From the NCBI GenBank assembly GCA_903928285.1, contig CAIYQH010000573.1, forward strand, positions 1-13,733: DNA of 13,733 nucleotides, written 5' to 3'. The number at the start of each line of letters is the position of its first letter. The stretch's first letter is position 1. Positions 9,016 through 13,733 of the stretch are shown here, in pieces. The notes beneath the pieces are model-generated. The model was not told the DNA's origin. It did no database searches and saw only the letters and a program-made list of their open reading frames with translations. Both the position numbers and the translations under genes were made by a program. The stretch comes from an uncultured Bacteroidales bacterium. GTDB lineage: Bacteria > Bacteroidota > Bacteroidia > Bacteroidales > FEN-979.

Positions 9016-9152
9016 CTTTTTATGGTATTTCTCACAAGAATGCGTTTGACCGGTATGCCCATAATTCCCTGGCCGGCATGTTGTTTAAGGGCTATGATGG
9101 CAGGGAATGATCCTGAAATAACCTCTTCGGCTTTTGCAAATAAATGGTCCAT
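9012..9152 (-). CDS. Small hypothetical protein overlapping the XDH start
   Basis: A 46-codon ORF (MDHLFAKAEEVISGSFPAII... ending ILVRNTIKR) whose TGA overlaps the GTG start of xanthine dehydrogenase as GTGA, the classic layout of translational coupling. I do not recognise the family. The frame stays open upstream to a TAA at 9246-9248 (31 more codons, including FTTVILNVEDMD), but no ATG or GTG start is seen there. A rare start, or a decayed 5' part of a longer gene, is therefore possible. The sequence is protein-like, with mixed charged and hydrophobic residues and no transmembrane stretch or signal peptide. A weak -7-like box, TAATTTTA on the minus strand (9191-9198), lies about 40 nt upstream of the ATG, without a good -33 partner. 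It could be a leader peptide, a small accessory protein, or the C-terminal relic of a lost gene. Confidence 0.45.
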   Translation of the reverse strand: MDHLFAKAEEVISGSFPAIIALKQHAGQGIMGIPVKRILVRNTIKR

Positions 9153-9300
9153 ATCTTCAACATTAAGAATAACCGTTGTGAAACCTGATGTAAAATTACA
9201 ATTTTTATACAGAGTCCCGGTGTTAACAGGGGGTGGTGTTGGTAATTATTGAATCAACACGGGCAGTTGAGGATTCATGAAACTGGAACCCATGGTAAAA

Positions 9301-9960
9301 TCATGGCCTCTCTGTGTCTTCTTCCAGGCATCGAGGCTGTAACGGCTTGTTAATCCTTTCCCGGGAGAAGTGCAGGAACTGCTGATATTCCTCAGGTGTG
9401 TTGATATTCCAAAGGATTTGCCCATCGTGGCAAGGAACCTCCTTTCTTGAAAAACCAGCGATTGCCTGACGGAAATCCCCCAATTCAGCCTGTTCACACA
9501 GCAGGTGGGCCATTTCCCAACCCAGCAGGACCGGATGGCCGCGCCTGCCCTGGTAAACAGGAACCGAATAGCCCTCAGAAGGGAGAGCCTCAAACAACTG
9601 GTCAAGTAACCTGTTCGAGGGGAAGGGATTATCAATATTGTGGATGAAACAACAAGCCCCGTCCGGCAGGGCCTGCAGCCCGAGATGGATGGAATGCGAC
9701 CGGCCCCTTTCCACTTCATGGTTTATAACAGGGATAAGATGTTCTGTTTGCAGTCCGGTGAAATCAAAACTCTCCTGCACTACCATGATAACCGGCTTAC
9801 AACCATAGGCCAGGAAACTGACGGTAATCTGCTGGGCAAAGGTCATCCCGTTGCCATAAGGGAGTTGAGCCTTCGGGCTGCCCATGCGGACTGAATTGCC
9901 GGCTGCCAGGATAATTGCAGAAACGTGCCGGGTTATGGGAGTGTTATTTTTCTTCAACAT
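9301..9960 (-). CDS. MobA/MocA-like molybdenum cofactor nucleotidyltransferase
   Basis: NTP-transferase of the MobA-like family (219 aa), probably a Mo-molybdopterin cytidylyl- (or guanylyl-) transferase that matures the cofactor of the adjacent xanthine dehydrogenase. E. coli MocA (YgfJ) serves this role in the equivalent cluster. Nucleotide-binding signature LAAGNSVRMGSPK lies at residues 18-30. ERGRSHSIHLGL at 84-95, the metal-binding Asp in NIDNP (D110) and GRRGHPVLLG (138-147) are all typical of the family. The start chosen is ATG at 9960, which overlaps the end of the YjbR-like gene by 17 bp. A longer reading from TTG at 9999 adds 13 residues that look non-homologous. The C-terminal extension after the EEYQQFL motif is about 25 residues and unremarkable. 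The nucleotide used (CTP or GTP) cannot be decided from sequence alone, but hydroxylase context favours CTP. Confidence 0.85.
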   Translation of the reverse strand: MLKKNNTPITRHVSAIILAAGNSVRMGSPKAQLPYGNGMTFAQQITVSFLAYGCKPVIMVVQESFDFTGLQTEHLIPVINHEVERGRSHSIHLGLQALPDGACCFIHNIDNPFPSNRLLDQLFEALPSEGYSVPVYQGRRGHPVLLGWEMAHLLCEQAELGDFRQAIAGFSRKEVPCHDGQILWNINTPEEYQQFLHFSRERINKPLQPRCLEEDTERP

Positions 9961-10333
9961 GGTTATTTTCTGTAACCTTCCCTGCCTGCCGGTTTTCAAT
10001 ACCTTCCCTGACTTTTTTGGTGAGTTTTGATTTCACAAGGGTATAAGACTGGATGATATATTGTTCCCACTCCCCACGGCTGAACCGGCTTTCATCAGTA
10101 ACTGCCATCCATTGCCTATGGGCAAAATGAGATGCCTGGATGATCTCATCCGATTCAGTCAGATCATCAAACTGGTCTTCAGGCACCTTTAATACAACCT
10201 TCAACGGAGGATCAAGGTTTGTCAGGCAAAATATTTTCCCTCCAACAGAAAATGCCAGGTGCTCTTCCCATTTTATATCTTCGGTTACTGCAGGTAATCG
10301 GAGACAGAATTCCCTTAGTTCTTCAATATTCAT
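9944..10333 (-). CDS. MmcQ/YjbR family protein
   Basis: A 129-aa protein with the MmcQ/YjbR layout: an N-terminal helix (MNIEELREFCLRLP), then VTEDIKWEEHLAFSVGGKIF, followed by a KVPEDQFDDL stretch and the WMAVTDESRF segment near residues 75-90, where YjbR proteins normally carry a conserved tryptophan region. The family has a CyaY-like alpha/beta fold and is sometimes called DNA-binding, but its cellular role is poorly known. Length is normal for the family. The gene overlaps the MobA-like gene by 17 bp and is therefore probably co-transcribed with it. Whether it has anything to do with purine or molybdenum metabolism is not shown by the sequence. No signal peptide or transmembrane segment is present. 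Confidence 0.85.
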   Translation of the reverse strand: MNIEELREFCLRLPAVTEDIKWEEHLAFSVGGKIFCLTNLDPPLKVVLKVPEDQFDDLTESDEIIQASHFAHRQWMAVTDESRFSRGEWEQYIIQSYTLVKSKLTKKVREGIENRQAGKVTENNHVEEK

Positions 10334-10381
10334 GGGTTAAAAGTAAGAAATTCCGGTCAAAAAGGCTGGTTCTGCATCGCG

Positions 10382-10844
10382 TTACTGTTTTACAAAGAGA
10401 CAGATGTTTATATCGCCTTCCGCTTCAAGGCTCAACAGGTAGGCTCCCGGGGCCGTGCTCATCTTCCCAGCGGGTACCCGCACCCCCGGTAATCCTGAAG
10501 CCGATCAGGGAGGCGGTTGAATCATTACTGGATGCGAGGCTGCTGCCCCTTATGATCACGCAACTGGAGGTATCTGAATGAACCGGCTGGCTGCCATTGA
10601 TCACCGTGGCATCGATATTGGCCGTATCATGGGTAGTGAGATATAAGCTGGCAACCGTAATGCCCTTCCCCCTGATTTGTATGTTTTCGTAATAGACCCC
10701 GGGAGCAATAAACACGGTATCGCCATTTACAGCAGCATTGACCGCTGCCTGAATGGTCGTATATTGCTGTGGTACGTAAAGTACGGCAGCAACACCACAG
10801 ATGCCGGCCAATACCGCCATCATAAAAGGGATTAATCTCTTCAT
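10382..10844 (-). pseudogene. Beta-helix surface protein remnant with out-of-frame T9SS tail
   Basis: The frame from ATG 10844 encodes 139 residues. It has a signal peptide (about residues 1-20, MKRLIPFMMAVLAGICGVAA), then YVPQQYTTIQAAVNAAVNGDTVFIAPGVYYENI, the standard first coils of a right-handed beta-helix (pectate lyase-like) protein, up to GAGTRWEDEHG, and stops at 10425. Family members are normally several hundred residues long. In the next frame, the same DNA reads STAPGAYLLSLEAEGDINIC and continues LFVKQ to a TAA at 10382-10384. This has the pattern of the last strands of a T9SS C-terminal sorting domain (xxGxYLLxLxxxG...VK). The simplest reading is a large internal deletion, with its junction near 10440-10460, that joined head to tail out of frame. 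The product should lack both the catalytic or binding body and a usable sorting signal. A native short secreted protein is the less likely alternative. Confidence 0.7.
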
Positions 10845-10881
10845 GATGTTGTTTTTCTGAATGAACAGAAGGGTCCAGCTT

Positions 10882-11679
10882 TTACTTTCCTTTCAAACGG
10901 AGGATTTCCCCTTCGATCTTAGCCACCTGCTCCATCATTGTTCCGGACTGCTTTTCTGCATTCCGGAGCAGGCTGCTCAGCTTTTCTTCAAGGTTCTTTA
11001 AACCGTTTATCTGGGACTCTTTCAGGGCGGCAATTTCCTTACCAGTGGATTGATAGATTCCATCCGTCCTGGCAATGGTTTCGTTAACCTGCGATTCAAG
11101 TTGCCCGCGTTTTACCTCGAAGGCATTCAGGGCTGATTCAATCCGCTGATCCATCTCATTGGTTGTATTTAAAACCAGATCCCGGCAAATCTGAATTTCG
11201 GATTTCGCAGTTTTCAACTCCTTGTCCAGCCGCTCATTGGTTTTCGCATCAAGGGCGACCAGCGAATCAAATTTCAAGCCGACCTTCCTGTGAATAAGAT
11301 ACAGGAGTATAAAAACGAGGACAAACAGAAGGAGCAAAATCAGGAGAAACAGGATACGTAGTGCGCGGGGAAATACCTTTTCGCTATTTACCTTTTCCTG
11401 AAGGGTATTCAGCCGGATGGTGGTTTTAGCCAGGGAGTCGCTCGCCACGCCCAGTTGTCCCGAGTATACAACGATCACATGCCTGAGGCTGTCGAGCGAT
11501 TGCTTCATCTTCACATCGGCCTGCCTGATTTCGCTCAGCTGCCTCCTGGAGGCATTGATTCCTTCGTAGATTTTCTGCTTTTCAACTTTGAAATCTTTCT
11601 GGGGAAGGAATTCGGTGGATTGGGCCTTTACCTGCCCAAAAAGGAAAACAATTACCAATACAGATACTAGTTTTTTCAT
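10882..11679 (-). CDS. Membrane-anchored coiled-coil protein, function unknown
   Basis: A 265-aa protein of no family I recognise. A signal peptide covers about residues 1-19 (MKKLVSVLVIVFLFGQVKA, then QSTEF). Residues 25-105 are charged and heptad-like (periplasmic). A single strong transmembrane segment spans about 107-129 (ILFLLILLLLFVLVFILLYL), followed by HRKVGLK, which by the positive-inside rule puts the C-terminal half in the cytoplasm. Residues 140-265 form a long predicted coiled coil rich in E, K, L and N, ending KIEGEILRLKGK. The layout suggests a scaffold or tether across the inner membrane. It lies 37 bp upstream of the beta-helix remnant on the same strand and has no visible link to purine metabolism. 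Its upstream side is a 588-bp spacer without a clear promoter for this strand. Confidence 0.75.
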   Translation of the reverse strand: MKKLVSVLVIVFLFGQVKAQSTEFLPQKDFKVEKQKIYEGINASRRQLSEIRQADVKMKQSLDSLRHVIVVYSGQLGVASDSLAKTTIRLNTLQEKVNSEKVFPRALRILFLLILLLLFVLVFILLYLIHRKVGLKFDSLVALDAKTNERLDKELKTAKSEIQICRDLVLNTTNEMDQRIESALNAFEVKRGQLESQVNETIARTDGIYQSTGKEIAALKESQINGLKNLEEKLSSLLRNAEKQSGTMMEQVAKIEGEILRLKGK

Positions 11680-11804
11680 TTTTCGGTCGTTTTAAGTGAG
11701 GATATTATGAAAATTCACGTCAGTTTCAGGAATCGTAAATCATAGAGCGGTGTAAAATATTTTCATTTTTCATAAGAATCCTGTTTTATGATTAATTCGT
11801 TTAA

Positions 11805-11895
11805 TTTAACCACAAAGGACACGATGATTTACACAATGTTCACAATGAGATGCTTTGTGTAAATCGTGCCTTCATTGTGCCATTTTGGTTGAAAT
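11805..11895. repeat. Degenerate CACAAAG-type inverted repeat
   Basis: Two arms face each other. The left (11808-11836) begins AACCACAAAGGACACGATG and runs into TTTACACAA. The right (11855-11890) runs TTGTGTAAATCGTGCC to TTTTGGTT. Their outer ends (AACCA/TGGTT-like) and inner ends (TTTACACAA/TTGTGTAAA) are complementary with a few small gaps, so the transcript could fold into a long imperfect hairpin. The wording, stacked ACACAA/CACAAAG units flanked by TTTAACC and GGTTGAAA, matches an intergenic repeat style I know from environmental Bacteroidota genomes. Whether this copy is active, mobile or only a relic cannot be told here. Confidence 0.55.
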
Positions 11896-12193
11896 CTGAT
11901 TCAGTCATAACAATCAACCAGTCACCTGGCCAATGAAAACAGGTATGATACAGGCGCTTATGTAAAAGAACACCACAGGGATATGCACTTTCGGGAATAT
12001 AAAACCTTGCTTGGTTTCTCATTTGTCGAACAAATACAAACAGTGCGGGTACTTGTTGATCAACGGTTTGATTATCCCCAAATATACGAACTAAAATGCT
12101 GAAAGTCAATAGTGAATAATTAATTCATTTTTTTGTTCGGAACAGAGGATATATTTACCGGAGGTGAAAAAAAGAAACCCAAAGAATTATTTA

Positions 12194-12201
12194 TAACTTT
12201 G
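12194..12201 (+). promoter_or_regulatory. Bacteroidota-type -7 box for the acyl-CoA synthetase
   Basis: TAACTTTG is an exact match to the TAnnTTTG -7 consensus used by the Bacteroidota primary sigma factor. It lies 66 bp upstream of the ATG at 12268 in an AT-rich stretch. No good TTTG -33 element occurs at the expected spacing, which lowers confidence but is common in these genomes. Confidence 0.5.
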
Positions 12202-12267
12202 CAGGCAATATCTCTCTGTAACGCTCTTATCAAGTAGTCAAAGGGATATTTCCGGGCAAAACATATC

Positions 12268-13733
12268 ATGGAAGACACAACCCTGTTGACTTTTCCGGCT
12301 TTTTTTGCATCTACGCTGAAACAGCACGGCAATCGCGATGCCTTGGCAATAGTAGGAAAGAAGCCGCTAACCTACCTTGAAACGAATGACCGTATCCTGG
12401 CAGTGATTGCGTTTCTTGAGAAGCTGGGGATAGAACCCGGGGACAAGGTTGCGATTTTATGTACCAACCAGCCCAACTGGGCGATTGTCTATTTCGCGAT
12501 TACCTTTATGGGTGCCATAGCGGTGCCGCTGTTGCCTGAGTTTCTTCCTGTTGAAATCACCTCGCTGCTCGAACATTCCGAAACCAAGGTTATTTTTGCC
12601 TCAGAAGGATTATTGCCCAAACTGGTGGGGATTTCTACCGATTACCTCCTGGAGGTGGTCAGGATCGAGGATTTCTCCGTTGTGCGGTCTTTTGAATACT
12701 GGCCTGCCTTTGATCCTGAAGCGAGACCCGGTTCAATAAAACAGGTGACGGAGGATGACGTAGCCGCCATTATTTATACCTCGGGAACCACAGGGAACCC
12801 CAAAGGGGTCATGCTTACCCACCGGAATATCTGTTATACTGCCGTTAAGGGGTTTGAAATTCAGAAGATCCTGGAAACTGATCGTTTTCTTTCCATCCTT
12901 CCCCTCTCGCACACTTATGAAAACACGCTTGGGCTTATCCTGCCCATGTACAGCGGGGCATGCGTCTATTACCTCGGGAAACCGCCCACACCCGCCTTGT
13001 TGCTGCCTGCCCTGCTTGAAGTCAGGCCAACCACCATGCTAACGGTTCCCCTGATCATCGAAAAAATATTCCGCTCAAAAATTCTGCCGGCCTTTACCGA
13101 AAACAAGGTTATCAGCTTTTTATATAAAGTGGCTCCCGTCAGGAAATTTCTGCACAGGCTAGCCGGGAAAAAACTGATGAAAACATTTGGCGGTGAACTG
13201 ACGTTTTTCGGCGTTGGCGGGGCAAAACTGAACAGAACAGTTGAACGCTTCCTGATAGAAAGCCATTTTCCTTATGCCGTCGGATACGGGTTGACCGAAT
13301 GCGCCCCCCTGCTGGCCGGGTTTAACCCGCAGCACCCGGTATTGCAATCGACAGGACCATCGTGCCGCGGTGTGGAGCTTAAGATCATGAATGCCGATCC
13401 GCATACAGGAGAAGGAGAGATCTGGGTAAAAGGAGCCAATGTCATGAAGGGGTACTACAAAGAACCCCTGCTGACCGCCGACCTGATCACACCCGATGGC
13501 TGGCTTAAAACCGGCGACCTGGGGGCTTTCGACAGGCAACAAAACCTTTTCATCCGTGGCCGGGTCAAGAGCATGATCGTCAGATCCAATGGCGAAAATG
13601 TCTATCCCGAGGATATTGAATCGGTCATCAACAACTTCCGCTATGTCGTTGAATCGCTGGTAATCGAGAAAAAAGGCAAACTCATCGCACTGGTGCATTT
13701 CAACCAGGAGGAAATTGAACAACGTTACCTCCA
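12268..13733 (+). CDS. AMP-forming acyl-CoA synthetase (long-chain type), 3'-truncated
   Basis: Adenylate-forming ligase that activates a carboxylic acid, most likely a fatty acid, to its acyl-AMP and then acyl-CoA. In view are 488 codons, and the frame is still open at the right edge. The P-loop-like motif YTSGTTGNPKG spans residues 170-180. PLSHTYENTLG follows near residues 212-222. GYGLTECAP (339-347) and GWLKTGDLG (411-419) supply the adenine- and ribose-binding residues (D417). The hinge and A8 region IRGRVKSMIVRSNGENVYPEDIE starts at residue 429. The HTYE and GVGGAKLN wording fits the long-chain FadD/FACS group of Bacteroidota. The C-terminal catalytic Lys region is beyond the window. 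ATG 12268 is chosen because it lies downstream of the -7 box and gives the usual N-terminus ahead of the LTFPAFF helix. Substrate chain length is not decidable here. Confidence 0.9.
   Translation, partial: MEDTTLLTFPAFFASTLKQHGNRDALAIVGKKPLTYLETNDRILAVIAFLEKLGIEPGDKVAILCTNQPNWAIVYFAITFMGAIAVPLLPEFLPVEITSLLEHSETKVIFASEGLLPKLVGISTDYLLEVVRIEDFSVVRSFEYWPAFDPEARPGSIKQVTEDDVAAIIYTSGTTGNPKGVMLTHRNICYTAVKGFEIQKILETDRFLSILPLSHTYENTLGLILPMYSGACVYYLGKPPTPALLLPALLEVRPTTMLTVPLIIEKIFRSKILPAFTENKVISFLYKVAPVRKFLHRLAGKKLMKTFGGELTFFGVGGAKLNRTVERFLIESHFPYAVGYGLTECAPLLAGFNPQHPVLQSTGPSCRGVELKIMNADPHTGEGEIWVKGANVMKGYYKEPLLTADLITPDGWLKTGDLGAFDRQQNLFIRGRVKSMIVRSNGENVYPEDIESVINNFRYVVESLVIEKKGKLIALVHFNQEEIEQRYL

Larger units (their letters stand above)
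11680..12267. other. AT-rich spacer between divergent genes
   Basis: This 588-bp stretch separates the minus-strand coiled-coil gene from the plus-strand acyl-CoA synthetase. It holds a degenerate inverted repeat (11805-11895), a perfect 10-bp palindrome GTTGATCAAC (12055-12064) and a promoter -7 box (12194-12201). The only sizeable reading frame (minus strand, 11840-12109, 89 codons) runs into the repeat, resembles no family I know, and has low-quality composition, so I do not call it a gene. No tRNA, rRNA or recognised riboswitch was seen. Confidence 0.6.

Noticed and set aside
9961..9999. TTG at 9999 as the start of the MobA-like gene
   Set aside because: The added 13 residues lie within the YjbR-like gene, and the ATG at 9960 gives a normal family N-terminus.
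10845..10881. Possible terminator hairpin (TTCTG...CAGAA) after the coiled-coil gene
   Set aside because: It has only a 5-bp stem with an AT-rich loop and no following U-tract of convincing length on the minus strand.
11840..12109. Minus-strand 89-codon ORF in the spacer
   Set aside because: It runs through the inverted repeat, has no family resemblance, and lacks coding-like composition.

Overview
The window reads as a piece of a Bacteroidota chromosome, probably an anaerobic or facultative member of the Bacteroidales/Marinilabiliales type. Three things point there. There is a remnant of a type IX secretion (T9SS) C-terminal sorting tail. A TAnnTTTG -7 promoter box sits upstream of the right-hand gene. 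Start codons mostly lack clear Shine-Dalgarno sequences. No rRNA, tRNA, CRISPR array, insertion sequence or phage gene was recognised.

The left two thirds (1-9960) is a purine/urate catabolic locus. On the + strand lie an SsnA-type amidohydrolase (5' end outside the window) and a dihydropyrimidinase/hydantoinase, 7 bp apart. They converge, with an 11-bp gap, on a minus-strand series read right to left: YjbR-like protein, MobA/MocA-like Mo-cofactor nucleotidyltransferase, a 46-codon small ORF, a 1263-aa single-chain xanthine dehydrogenase (XDH), a YgeY-type M20 metallohydrolase and a YgeW-type carbamoyltransferase. SsnA, HyuA, YgeW, YgeY and a molybdenum hydroxylase are the hallmark members of the E. 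coli xdh-yge-ygf-ssnA cluster. That cluster has been reported as an anaerobic uric acid/purine breakdown route in gut bacteria. Expected partners YgeX, YgfK and carbamate kinase are not visible here and may lie to the left. The proposed logic is that XDH handles the purine redox step with Mo cofactor matured by the MobA-like protein, SsnA and HyuA open the rings, YgeY hydrolyses an acyclic amide or ureido product, and YgeW transfers or releases a carbamoyl group, perhaps as carbamoyl phosphate. The order of steps is inference.

The middle right (about 10382-11679) holds two envelope-type genes on the minus strand. One is a beta-helix surface protein that appears reduced to a head and an out-of-frame T9SS tail by an internal deletion. 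The other is a 265-aa membrane protein with a signal peptide, one transmembrane segment and coiled coils. A 588-bp AT-rich spacer follows. It carries a degenerate CACAAAG-type inverted repeat and a promoter box. It leads into a + strand acyl-CoA synthetase that runs off the right edge.

The most notable points are the pairing of a eukaryote-like fused XDH with the SsnA/YgeW/YgeY/HyuA set, the small ORF overlapping the XDH start as GTGA, and the beta-helix/T9SS deletion remnant.
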